Source: Gnetum montanum (Eukaryota > Streptophyta > Gnetopsida > Gnetales > Gnetaceae). From it: a stretch of 64,000 nt of DNA. Shown here one piece after another: positions 48,984 to 61,330 of this stretch; within the stretch, counting starts at the first letter, position 1; every line of letters starts with the position of its first letter. The stretch covers positions 40,902-104,901 of the forward strand of contig MNCI01003605.1 in assembly GCA_015680685.1 (NCBI GenBank). The letters are read 5' to 3'. The position numbers were made by a program, and so were the translations under genes. The notes under the pieces were generated by a model. It was not told where the DNA came from and did not search any database. It was given only the letters and a program-made list of their open reading frames with translations.

Positions 48984-51770
48984 TTATATAGTCCCAAGCA
49001 ATGGAGGTTATTTAGGCTTTGAAGGACCTTTGCTGGCTTTAGGCATGTGCATTGGTCAAGGTAGTTGTGGTTATCCTACTATTGCTGGAACTTGTAGTGG
49101 AAGGTAAAAATTATTCAACAATGCTTTCATTTTCTCCTCCTTACTGTTGGGATCATGTAGCATCCACATAGCTTCACCAATGTGGCTTTGAATGAGCACA
49201 TCCCAAGGATAGGGAATTTTTGAAAATAGCTCCTTGGCATTGATGAACTAGGTAGTGAAATATTTATGCTTAATGTTGAATGCTTTGATTGCATCTTTTA
49301 GAACCTGGTAATCATTCATTCTCTTTGCAAAGTTCTTAGCAATTGATCATATATCCATGAACCATGCCCTGAGAACTTTGAACTCAACATTTACTATCTC
49401 AAGCTTTTTCTTGGTGTCCTTATGGTACTTGAACTTTAACTCATATAGTAAGTACAAGATGGCCATTTTATTTTTGAGTTTTGACCATGGTCATCCAATA
49501 GTTAGCATCACCAGGTTTGCATAGTGGAGATTAATTAATTACATATACTCTATCATTTTTTCAATTTGCAACTCCCTTAGATAAATCTTTGCTTTATTAT
49601 AAGCATCTATTCAATTAATGATAAGCTACCACACCTCTCTTCCTTACTAGAATTACTGAAGGATCTCATTTACTTTTGCCTTAGCCATTTGAATATTTTT
49701 CTTATTCACTTCTTTCTACAAACCAACCTATTCTCTATAGTGATTCTTGACTCTTTTAAATTTGAAAGCCTCATTTTTCTAGGCAGCAATCTCATTATTA
49801 GATTTCTGGTGTAACGCTTGGACTTCCTTCATAGATAGATTATGATTATCTATGGATAATTTTCTTAATTTTGTGTTTACCCTAGCAAGCTACTCCTACT
49901 ATTGATGAATGAATTCCTGCATCTACTATTTTTCTACATCAACATTACGTAGGTGACGATTTTTTACGGTTAGTGACTTATTTTTTTATGCATCTAAACC
50001 AAGTCCTTTTGAACTGAGTAGGCTTTTGCATCTACTATGAATTGGTTGAACATGGGCATCACCATTTTCTTAGCTTATTTTAATCATTGTTAAAGTTACT
50101 GAAAAGCTTCATCTTTGGTTATTACTAGGCTAAGAAGTGTGGGATCAACAAAACAGGCACGCAGTTTAGCAAATTTTTTGGTCAAGCATTGGTTTTGTGC
50201 TTGAGCCATTTCAAGTTGTTCTTCTAGGATGATTCCCTTTCCCTTTGCTTCTAGTAGCTCTAACTAAGTTGCAGTAATGTTATCTAGAAAATTGAAGATA
50301 TCCAGAGTTGGTTGCCTAGTCCCCATTGGTCAGTTTAGTAGCTCTTTGTGCTAGGCTACACTCAATTTTTTGCTAACTATGCCTATGAACATTTGCACAT
50401 ATTAAAGTGCCTATACATCTAGTACAGATGCCATATGTGTGTTAAGCACTTCAGTGATTTGGTCAACAACTACTTCAATAGTAATCTCCTACCCTTGGTG
50501 TTACATTGCCAATACAGTTACCCCATCAATTTCTAGGAATAAATGGTGTTGAGATAGAGACATTGTTATCTCTCAGGCATTGGGATCTGAATATCAATCC
50601 ACCTCTTTCCATTTGGATAATTGTTTGAGTCACCTCATTAAGGTGACTTATCATGAGTTAATATATAGATGGGTCTTTGCCACTTATTCTTACATGCTGT
50701 TCCTACTCATGTAAGAGTTATTCTTGAATTTTGTGCAAGTGCTCAATGGATACATGGGCCTCCAACATTGTTTCTTGAGTAGGCAGTTGAGGTGGTAGCT
50801 ACTTATCCCCTTCTTTAAACATGGTATGTGTCTTATCCTTCATCATTTTAGACCATGAGGCTATAGGAGCATGCTTGAGCATGTTTTTTACGTAGTGGAT
50901 GATCCCTGCTCTTTTGCAAAGTTTCACGATAAGGCATGAAAATGGTAGGATTTTCCTTCCATGTTCATTTTCTTTGAAGCATTTTTCAATCTCTAAATAG
51001 ATCAATTATGGAAGGTTCATTAGAAACCTCCCACTTAGCGTGGCACATTCTAGGGAGAAAAAGTCAGTTACCTTGTTGGGCCTTACCATTAGATTGAGGT
51101 GATAGGCTACTATCTTGAAGTATACATGTTCCATCAGTGTAAGTGTGTTGAATTCCTTATGGTTGACCCTATAACACCACTAGGTTCACTCCTGTTTGGC
51201 ATTAGGATTAGCTTGCATAGATAGCTCTACTAATTATGTCCTAGAATTAGGCAATTCAAGAACTTATGTGAAAACTTTAGCTAAGTAGGACATTTGAATA
51301 TGCTTGATCTTCACTATGGAGCCTTTCATTCTCTTGTTCTAAAAGAGGTACATCTCTCTTATGTACCACTCCTCATTGGAAGTGATGGTTAGCCATGTGG
51401 GAGAGGTTTGCAATTCTATTTTCACCTCTATTGGAGCATGCTCTAAAAATGGTCCAAATTTTAGTTCTTAGAGAACTCAACGTTGGATATCATGGGGCTT
51501 GATGGTGTCAATGAAGGCTTATGTTTGTCTAACTTCAAGCCTTGGTATTGATCCTGGTGCCTCCCCACTCTATGATTGTTCTATTGCAACTTCTTCTTTG
51601 GGAATCTATTAAATAGATTCCACTTCAGGCTCCTCTCAAAGAGGTCCTATTGCATGGGTTTCTTCTACTATGGTCTAGGCTTATTCTTGTTGGACCTTTC
51701 TAGTTCTAGGTTATTTCTCCCTTGGTTGAGAGGGTCTTTCCTCTTGTGGTTGTTTTGGTCTTAGGGCCAC
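48984..51770 (-). pseudogene. Element D third ORF (ORF3), decayed
   Basis: Homologous to 37001-39849 over its length. The start codon position reads GTG (51770). The conserved helical block reads MIYLEIEKCFKEN and LPFSCLIVKLCKRAGI (open 51005-50799), closer than C's copy to the plant transposon-protein pattern. The C-terminal tail SKGPSKPK, stop, PPLLGTI, stop parallels SKVPSKPQEPPLSRIV, stop in C. Many stops. Function unknown. Confidence 0.68.
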
Positions 51771-53900
51771 CTAGAATCACAACATGACCATAGGTTAGCA
51801 ATTTTCGTGTAACATGAAACAATTGACATACCTTATCTCTTTGGGATAGTTACACTTGGCTAAGTTGTGATTATGTTCGATTTAATCAATTTTCATCATT
51901 ATTTTATATGTTTTTTAATGTTAATAAGTAATTTTAAAGGGTGTTGAAAGAGTTATCTCAAAAATTGATGGTTTCATCTCATTGTATTCAGTAACCCTCT
52001 TGAGGAGTTAGAAATTTTTTTAAAAAATTTCATCAGAAATCTTAAGGTTTGTAGCCCTCATAATTAAGGGTTGACATCTAGGAGCTACAAGATCAAAGAA
52101 TGGAGTGATCTGGAAAAACAGTTGGAAAGTTATGGGCTCTAGAAGGTTTTGGGCTCTTTAAAAATGCAAAAACTCACCTCATGTTATGAAGCAAATGGTA
52201 AAAATTTTAAAGTTCTTGGTGCCATTTATAGGATTTTTGGCATGTGTCGACTAGGCCTAGTTAATGAGGTTGGCTACAATGACTAGGTCTAGTCGACATG
52301 GCTATTGGCCACCATTGACTTTTGTTGACTTTGGTCAAACTTTCAAAATACAAGGAGGCTTTGAATGAAATTATGATCAAATTGAAGCCCAAAAATCCAC
52401 GGACATGATGAGAATAGTAGAGGAGGATGTTGAAGCTCAAAAAATATAGAAAATTAAGAAAATGGTTTGGAGAATGAATTTAATGAAAGTTTAAAGAGAA
52501 CTGAGTGGGATACACAATGAAATATGTGAAAGATAGGATTGTAACAATGTCTAAAATATGGGACTCAACTAACCAAGCTAAGAGATATGCAAGTGGATCC
52601 TATCCATAGTAGGAACATGCCCTTTTTTACCCTTGCATAACCTTAACAAAGGAGTCTATGGGCTCCATAGTAGATGAATGGCCATGAAAAGTTAAGGACC
52701 AACCAGAAAGAGTCTATCTAAGAATTCCAACATACCAAACTAAGACATCAATCATAACATAGAAACCAACAATGAGGTGAATTATGGTAGCATAGATGAA
52801 TGATTGAGAAGGTGGGATGGAATTTCGAATTGAGGTCATAAGAAGTCCCTTGAGGAATTTGTGTTTAAAGTGACATGAGAAGATCCATCCTTAGTCTAAA
52901 CCAAAATCAACCTCTTTTAGTGACATCACATCATCACTCCAAGATTGATCCATCCCCTTAATGTAGAAGATCACTCCCACAAAGCAACCACCATTCCATA
53001 GAGAATAAAAAAGAGAAGTAAAAAGTAAGAGAGGGCCTTATTTAGAGGGGATCTTCAGAAATGGGTAACATGTCTTTCTAGTCCCATAACGAATGCTTGT
53101 AGCCCATTTATTTGTCTAAGTGATGTGCTTTGAATTCTCATCATGTTTTTCTTGGATGTAAACCACACCATGCAAAGACTTTATTTGACTTCCTATCAAT
53201 GGTTGAAATGCAGTGGTAAGAAGTCCATGAAAACACTCAAGCACCCAAGTAAGTAGAAGAGTCCAAAGAGTATTGAGTCCCCTTGAATTGACATCCTATT
53301 CAATCCTTTGAATCCTTCCCAATTCCAAAAACTACTAAGGTCACTAATTTATTGAAATTTTCTTTAATGGAAGGGACCTCAAACTTCCAAAATAAGGAAA
53401 GTCATAGAGTTTGTGAATGAGTAGATTTTATGGAATCACTACTTATTCCATGAAAAAATAAATCATGTCATAGTCATCAAAAATATGAATTTGAAAATAG
53501 AAACTAGACATTGACAATCACAACATTAAGCACAAACCATCATTAGTAAACAATAGCAGTGGCACTATGTCCTATGGTAATAAAACACTTTTATTAGCAA
53601 AAATAGTAAAAAGTTATATGCAAAAAATAAGGTAAAATATAAAATATAATAAGGTAAAAAAAATCAAGAAACATAAAATATACTAACATTGTTCCAAAAA
53701 AAAAAATAAGAAAACCAATAGAATAAGAAAACAAAGAAAAAGGTAAAAATCAACAAAGTATTAAACAAAAACAAAAATGTGTAAAACAAAAAATGAAAAA
53801 ATAAGGAGCCACCTATGTATGGTTAGCATGGATGACCATTTCTCCCATGACTATGTTGGAAGATGGAGATCTAAAAAATTGAATGTGGTTGTCCATCTAT
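51771..53900 (-). other. D spacer between integrase and ORF3
   Basis: Non-coding. It parallels 39850-42030 in C, including the A-rich block near 53590-53800 (plus strand) and AAAGACTTTATTTGACTTCC near 53177. Confidence 0.65.
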
Positions 53901-53929
53901 TAAGGTATTTGTTGCACTAGCTTGCTTGG

Positions 53930-55180
53930 GCTCATGGAAAAGCTTTACTTATTGGATGTTGACCTACTACCTTTTATTTGGGCTCTTAGGTTTGTAGATT
54001 AAGATGGCCCTAGATGGAAAGGTTTGATAAACTATATAAGGTCACTCCCATAACATTTGAAACTTTGTCTTCTAGGGTATGTGTATGGGGTTCTAGTGAA
54101 GAACCTTATCTTCTAGTTGAAATTTCACTTTTCATATTTTGAGGTCATAACATTGCTTATTGAATGTCTTATGCACTTCATAATGTTGAGGTTGATTAGC
54201 CTTTCTTTTTGTGCTAGATTAAGGTCAAGATTTAGATGAAAGGCTATTGAGAGTGTATAGAGATTGGATTGAATTAAAAGCATTGAAAGTTTTCTATACA
54301 CTAGCTCGTAGGGAGAGTAGCCAATAGGGAGTTTTCATGTTAAGTAGTAGGCCCAAAGAACATCATTAAGTTTTATGCTCCAATCTCTCTTATATTTTCT
54401 TATGGTTCTTATTAAGATCTTTGTGATCTTCCTATTAATTACCTGTACTTGACTATTGGCTTGGGGGGTGATAGGGTGTTAATTTATGTTCAAACCCCAA
54501 GAATTGTATAAGTTTTTAAAAGGTAGCACTTGTAAAGTGAGTTTCATTATAAAAAATTAGTACATAAGGCACACCAAACTTATTTACAAATTTTTTTTTA
54601 TGAATTTGGTAGAAATGTATGATGCACAATAAATGATGGCTGCTACTTCTACCCATTTGGTGCAATAGTCAACTGTTATGATGATATACGCCTTTCTATT
54701 AGACATGGGTGTGATGGGACCCATGAAGTCAAATGCCTTATATGTCAAAGGGCTCTAGTGGTTGAGTACATTGTTGAGGACCTTCCATTCAAGTGATCAC
54801 CCCACTATCTCTTTGACAATGTTCACAAGATCAGACAAACTAGTGGGCATTTCTAAAGATTATAGGCTAATAGTATCCTACCGTCAAGATTTTTATGACC
54901 ATGTGCCTCCCTACATAGTGGCATTTGCAAGGATCTTTGTAAGCATCCTGGAGAATGCATAGTTGATCTACATCAAGGACACACTAGGCCTTTGCTGCAC
55001 ACCATTTAGAGGTGTCCATTGATTTAAAGAAGTACTTTTCTTGATGAAGAAACTATTGTTTCTTCCTAAAGTCCAAACCTTATGGCATCTCGTGAGTGAG
55101 AAGATAAGTGAGAATGCCATCGTATCATTTTTTCTATGGGTACTTGATCATTTGCTACTCCTATAAAAAGGATTTTATCT
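53930..55180 (-). pseudogene. Element D integrase
   Basis: Same layout as C. Plus-strand blocks complementary to the core (CCATGAAGTC near 54720, CCCATTTGGTGCA near 54652) match C. The region around the third acidic residue reads TPYHPPSQ then a stop, so the NGQAE motif is destroyed. Several further stops. Confidence 0.7.
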
Positions 55181-55199
55181 TGGAATTAATTAGAGAGTA

Positions 55200-55620
55200 G
55201 GATCTCCTCCTCTTTGTTATCCCATCTTAACTAAGAGAAGTGGTCAATGACCACATTCTCAATTTCTTTATGATCTAACATTGTAAGATCGAATTCTTGC
55301 AAGATCACAAGCCACCGTATGATACAAGGACTCACCATCAACTTATTCATTAGGAAGTAGATGGAATTGTGATCTATGTGTACAAAAAATTTGTAGCTAA
55401 GCACATTGTGCCTATACTTTTCAATAGCATACTCCATTTCCATTAATTCTTTCTTAGTTGTGGTGTAATTAAATTGTGCATCCACAATGCTTCAGCTCAT
55501 GTAATGGATGTAATATGAAAATTTCTTATCATCCAACTATATAAGCACCACTCTTAAAGCATAATTAGATACATCTATTAGTATGTTACATAATAGAGAC
55601 CAGTCTAGTACCTGTAGAAG
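55200..55620 (-). pseudogene. Element D RNase H
   Basis: Open 55485-55231: MDAQFNYTTTKKELMEMEYA, VHIDHNSIYFLMNKLM, IIRWLVILQEFDLTML, ENVVIDHFS. The motif order is intact. Confidence 0.8.
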
Positions 55621-55649
55621 TGAAGTTTCTACAAGTTTTTCTTTTAACT

Positions 55650-56450
55650 ATTGGAATGCATGTTCACATTTCTTGGTCCAGATGAATAGAGCATCTTTCT
55701 TTGTAAGCTCAACCAACAACTTTATGATCTTACAAAAATTATCTATGAATCATTAGTAGTAGCCAATGTGTCCAAGGAATAATCATATATCTTTAACTAT
55801 CTCTAGTTGGATTGTAATTCATTGGATGACCCTTATCTTTTCAAGGTCTAGCTCAATCCCCACCTGAGTAATTCTATGCTCCAATACTATGCCATTCTAG
55901 ACCATTGAATGTATTTTCTACTAATTGAGCCTAAGGTTTTTCTTAACACATCTTTTTAGAATCTACTCAAGGGGATTTAGGGCTTACTCAAATGTAGCCC
56001 CATAGGTAGAGAAACCATTCATGATGACTTCTATCCTACTACTGATCTGCTATAAGGACCAAGAGTTGAAATGTTGTAGAGGTGTTGCATAGATCAAATG
56101 ACATCTTACAATATGCAAAAGTTCCCTAAGGACTCATGAATGTTATCTTGGCCTAATCTTCTGGCACAATTTGGATTTGGTTATAGCCACTATAACTATC
56201 TAAGAAGCTATAATAACAATGCCTAGAGATAGTGTCCAAAACTTTGTCCATAATGGTAATGGGAAATAATCTCTAAATGTTTCCATATTCAATAGCCTAA
56301 AGTCAATGAAAACCCACCACTTGCCAACTTTATTTGGCACAATTATGAGTGGGCTCACCCACTCACTATCCACAATGGGATAGATGAACCCCATCTTGAG
56401 GAGTTGTTCTATTTTCTTCTTGACAATCTACTTCAATTTAGGATTCAATC
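55650..56450 (-). pseudogene. Element D reverse transcriptase, catalytic site lost
   Basis: Motifs MGFIYPIVDSEWVSPLIIVP, FIDFRLLNMETFRDYFPLPL and GFSTYGATFE are recognisable. The catalytic MDD is changed to Met-Asn-Gly (56014-56022). The frame is broken after 56200. Confidence 0.8.
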
Positions 56451-56979
56451 ACCTTTGTGGATACCTTCTTAGCTTCATGGTTAGGTCGATGTAAATACGA
56501 TGCTAGAATATCCTTGGATTGATTCTAGTTAGCTTAGGGTATGACCAAGTAAAGGCTATTGGCCACTTCTTAACCACATTCAATAGCTTATCTTTTTATT
56601 CAAGAGAAAGATTTGCATTGATTATAACCAACTTACCATTGTTGAAAAATGCATACTCCATGTTGGCTGGTAGAGGTTTTAACTCTAGGGGCTATTGTTT
56701 GAAATTTTTAGGGATTTTCAACTCTCCTCAACATGTATCATCATCTTCATCATTAGAGAGTTGGTAATGAACTTGCTCAAGTTCATCCATGCCTTTTACA
56801 TTAGCACATGTTAGGCTCTCAGTAGTTTCCATGCATAGTGTGTTGCTATTTGAGTTAGCTATCAGCCACTAGATATCCTCCTATTTTTTGGTTGCTATGT
56901 ATAGACACCTTTAGTATCTATTTCATGTGCACACTAATTGCATGCTTCAGTGAATGTACTCTTAATGTATGAGATCTTT

Positions 56980-57553
56980 TACACACAATTGCACTCATTA
57001 TCACTATACACAATGTATGGAACATGCTTCTTCTCCAACATTCCAAAGTCATTTTTCTTGGATATTTCTAAGGAAAGGTCTCTAATGTCCATTCGTGCAT
57101 CAACTATGCTTAACCAAGCCCTTTCCATAATGATGGGGAAGTTTCCTTTGCAATTTTCTACCTTGATCACTAGAACCATCCATAAACTATGGTCATAATG
57201 TCCTCCACTAGTCCCAAAGAAATAGTGATTGATTAATCTACCAATTCTAAATAAATGTTACTCTTCTTAAGAGATGGTAAGTTTCAGGTCAAGTACATGT
57301 CATGGGAGATGAGATTGACACCAGAACCAGAATCAAGAAGGGCCTTGCATGACTCATGTCCAACAATCTATAAGTAAATAAGAGGACTTCCTGGGTTGAA
57401 TCTTTTCATGGGAAGATTGCTAAACTTGATCCAATTAAAAATAGCATGAGATAACATCATAGTATAGATCCAAGATAATGTTTGGTTTAAAGGGCACTCA
57501 AATGTGTTTGATGTAGAGGATGAGGGTGTTGGAGACACAAGGTGACTAGCCAC
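56980..57553 (-). pseudogene. Element D protease, catalytic DSG kept
   Basis: Minus-strand text MLSHAIFNWIKFSNLPMKRF, NPGSPLIYL, then LLDSGSGVNLISHDMY with Asp-Ser-Gly at 57326-57334, then FPIIMERAWLSIVDARMDIR. It is the best preserved protease site of the C/D/A group, although a stop interrupts the frame after the active-site block. Confidence 0.78.
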
Positions 57554-58742
57554 ATTAGGTTATGAGGGTTTTGGAGGACTATTTGGTTAGGAAAATGGTC
57601 ATTTTCTAGATTTTTTATCTAAACCACTTGGCTAGAAGAACAATTATGAATGTACAGCTCTCATAGTGTTTTGTTGCTATGGCTATGGGAGATTTTCCTT
57701 GCATGGATGGAATAAGAGGTAACTAGGTTGAGGATGGAGGGATGCATGTAGATGCATGGAGAGGGTGGTATGTATATGGATGTTCTTCTCAAGTAGATGA
57801 TGAATAGGTTTAGTGATACTCTTGAGGGTAATAGTGATGCTAGAATGAGCTATAGCTTGTAGAACTTCTTGGAGAAATAGGCTACTAAACATAGTACCCA
57901 TATGAATCTGGTTGATTATAAGGATACTACTATCTTGGTAGTGGCATTCCCCATTAATGTGGTTGCTACCACTATTGATATTATTCATATGATTGTGATG
58001 GAGCTCCACTTAGGTAGTAAGCTTATTATTGCTAGTGGAACTCCTTTAGATTTCCTTAAGGATAAGAAAATCATCTAGGTGCCTGCCTCTATGCTAGTCA
58101 AGGATTCAACGCATACATCCAAGACTTTTGTAAGTGTGAAATCATAGGAAAATAGCCCTTAGGATGTTTATATTGACAAATTTCACAGCCAAGATCATCA
58201 TCAAATTTTTTGTTGACAACTTTTTTTGCTACAACAACTTTGTCCTTACCTCTCTAGTAGGCATGTTTAGCTTCTTTCTACCCCCTATGGTTATGATCAC
58301 TATTTTTCTCTTTGGATTCTTTAGCAATCTTTAGAGTAGTTTGTAATTTCTCATCCAAAGAGTTCCATAATTTACCAACATTTGCTGAAATATCAAAAAT
58401 AGATTTTTGGATCAGCAAGGTTTTCCTATTCATCACTTTGTCGAGTGGTGACTCCTCATCTCAAAATTAGGCCTTTCTTTTCTTGATATAAGGATCCCTA
58501 TTATACTCTTCTGCACTTTCCCTTTCTTGCAACTCAACTTCTTCTTTGGGTACTTATTCTATAAGCCTTTGAATCTGATGAGTTGTTAATTTTGATAGTC
58601 TTCCTTGGGCATAAATCCAAAGAGTTCTTCTGGTCTTTGCTCTGAGCCCATCTATGATATGGCAAAGTTGTTTCCTCTAATAATAACCATGGCTAGGGCA
58701 TCGATGTAAGAGAGAATAGTAGTTACCCATGGCAGTACCTAA

Positions 58743-60144
58743 TGTAGTGACGGAAAACATCGGCAGCTGGAAATACCGACCGAGGTTCCGGCGTACACAG
58801 TTTTAGCCACGGATCTGCGCGAGGGCTATGCTGAAAAAACGAATCTGTGGCATCCTAAATGGTCTTGTCGATCAGACAGGGACTTACGGGTCAGTAAAAC
58901 AATGCAAAGTGCGTAAAAAGAAAGCGATCTGGTTCGAGGAGTCGTAAACGAGGGGAAAACAATGTAGACAGATTGCAACGATGATAATGCTAAACACGAT
59001 GAAAGGAGGTTGACATAAGAGAAGCACGTAACTTCAAGATCTGTGCTTTGGCTTAAAAATGTATATTTTGTATGAGAAATTACACTAGGGAATCCCCGAT
59101 TACAGGATGTGAAACAAGCACAAAACAACAAGCAAAACGGTCTAAACAGAAGTCTGATCTACCTCGTGGGCTAAAGCTGAGATGCAAGGAAGGCCAAGCT
59201 TTGACGTCTACCGATCAATTGTTTCTGATTGGTAGAGTCTTTTCAGAAGAATGATTACTCCTGTCACTGATGCTCAAAGCGAACTGTACTCTACTTTGGC
59301 TGTAAGGTGATAATGTCAACGATTGCCAAAGCGCTGTTCTCTGTATCTCTGCTCCAAAGTGCTAAGTGCTCTGGTGCTCAAAAATATGCTTTTGCTTCTC
59401 TGATTTTCCAACCCCTGTATCTTTGTCAACTGAGGTATTTATAGGCCGCGACGCTTTGTGAAAAAGGTGCAACCCTGAAGACGTGGGTCCCGGCTATTGC
59501 GGGCCCTGTTGGCATGATCATTTTAAGTCAGACTGTGACTACGCACAACACACTCATTTGCGTGTTGTGCGTGTGAAGAACAGGCACATGCTAAGCACGC
59601 TTTAACTACTTTCAGGCTGTATTACACTCATTCGCGTTGTATTGCATGTATGAGCGTAATCCAGTGTAAAAAAAATAAGCTCAGAATTGTTTTACGCTCA
59701 CTACGCAACTATGCGTAACAAAGCATAGACAATGACTGATTTACGCTCACTACGCAGCTGCGCGCAACGAAGCGTAAAGAATGACTAATTTATGCTCACT
59801 ACGCAGCTGCGCGTAACGAAGCGTAAATAATGACTAATTCACGCTCACTACGCAGCTGCGCGTAACGAAGAGTAAATAATGATTGGCCTTAGTGATGAAA
59901 TACGCAATGATACGCACCGCCACGTAACGAGCGTAAAGACAAGTTAATCATGTGCCACGAGAAAAAAGCATCAAACTGTTATGCTTCTCTAGACTCTGCC
60001 TTTGACTATTTTGGAGCTTATTATACTCATTATGCTGCCGTGCGTAATAGAGCGTAAACTTGTACTGGAACAAAGCTGATGCACGCTCTCGCTCGAATTG
60101 TGAATCTTTGCCTGAGGCCGACTTGTAATTTTCACGATGTTTCA
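58743..60144 (+). mobile_element. Element E: solo LTR (1402 bp) in D gag
   Basis: Begins TGTAGTGACGG and ends GATGTTTCA, with exact target duplication CCTAA (58738-58742 and 60145-60149). D homology with C resumes on both sides. No interior or second LTR, so it is the product of LTR-LTR recombination. TATTTATA at 59436-59443 suggests plus orientation. Noticeably richer in G+C and CpG than its surroundings, so it is probably a later arrival. Confidence 0.88.
59692..59887. repeat. 49 bp tandem repeat, 4 copies, in E
   Basis: Exact 49 bp steps starting at 59692, 59741, 59790 and 59839. Each has ACGCTCACTACGCA, a palindrome CGCAGCTGCG in copies 2-4, GTAACGAAGCGTAAA and ATGACT. Confidence 0.95.
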
Positions 60145-61330
60145 CCTAAGGGTTCATGCATTTCCTATTTCTAGCCTTAGATCTGCCTTCTTAAGTTAGA
60201 CACTTTAGAGTACATATGATATTTATCATTTAATAACTCTAGCATTATACTCCATCGATGGATAGATTTTGGCTTTAAGGACTAGTATCAACATTCTAAT
60301 TCCTTAATGAGTATCTTGGTTAAGTTTCTACCAATAATTCTCAATGTTGTGTAAGGCACAAGCATCGTGAAAGGCTTGTAGATGATTCTACATATTAGAG
60401 TTATATGCCATCTCAAATTCTAGGATATTGTTAATGTCTAAGTGCCTCATTTGACTATCTTTCACATGCCTAATTGGGATATTGACTACCTCCACAATGT
60501 TAAGCATACTTGAAGTTACTAATAAAGGCTCATCATCAACATTGTTTCATTATCACTAATGATGTTCTCTATTACCCCTTTGATTATTGTGGACATGGTG
60601 ATTAGTATTATTACCTCAATGCTCACCTCCATCATAGTTATTCCTTTTGTGGTTTCTTTTAGAATTAGAAGAAGAAGTTGTAGATGTAGATGAAGAGGAT
60701 GAAGAGGAAGAAGAATTGCCTTCACCATGAAATGTACCAATTCCCCCTTAGTTGTTACATCCACATTCATTATTTTTTGTATCATCTTGATGCTTGTTTA
60801 ATCCCTTTCCTTGACTATCATCTTTCCTTGAACTTGAATTGTGAATTGTAGACTATAGATTCAAGGTCACACCCTCACCACTAGTAACAAAGGGTAGAGA
60901 ATCTTCATGCTAAAAGTCCTTAGAGGGAGGACCCTTGTTGTTGCCTTGGTTTAGTACAAACATGGGATTGGTGAATCGTGTCCTCTTAGAATCCTCATGA
61001 TGCCTCTCCTAATGTCAATTTCACCTACATTGTGTGTTATTGGGATGGTAGTCCCAAGTTTCATAACCACTCACAATGTATTCCTCTTGAATATTTGAGA
61101 TGCCTAACTTCTTGAGAGTTTGAAGTAGCATCACAGGTACAAGTCGATCAGGGGGCAATACAATGTTGCCTTCCATATCACACCATTACAGCTTCTCATT
61201 TTAATGTAGGATGAAGGTGAAATTAGGTACAAACTCATTTAAATAAGTATATATCACTTTGCACTCTTGTGGAACTAACAGTTTAGCATCATTTTGCATG
61301 TGAGAAGAATACATATTGCAAAAAAATTGT

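Larger units (their letters stand above)
35819..61314 (-). mobile_element. C-D tandem: two gypsy elements sharing one LTR
   Basis: On the minus strand the order is D interior, LTR, C interior, LTR. The central LTR (48146-48747) has D's polypurine tract on one side and C's primer site on the other. Each interior is ~11.2-11.4 kb and carries gag, PR, RT, RH, INT, a spacer and a third ORF. C and D are clearly diverged from each other, so this is not a recent duplication. D's 5' LTR is absent: homology stops near 61330, just before its gag ATG. D is further interrupted by solo LTR E. Confidence 0.88.
57560..61314 (-). pseudogene. Element D gag, interrupted by solo LTR E
   Basis: ATG 61314 (MYSSHMQND). 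YTYLNEFVPNFTFIL parallels A and C. A Ser/Thr-rich run lies near 60715-60660. DSQMRHLDINNILEFE (about 60470-60420) parallels A's DSKIKRLDINNIPRFE. The frame is cut at 60145/58742 by E. The knuckle region lies near 58150. Many stops. Confidence 0.73.

Noticed and set aside
58743-60144. E as a MITE or DNA transposon
   Set aside because: 5 bp target duplication, TG..CA ends and an internal TATA box fit a solo LTR better; no terminal inverted repeat beyond a few bases.
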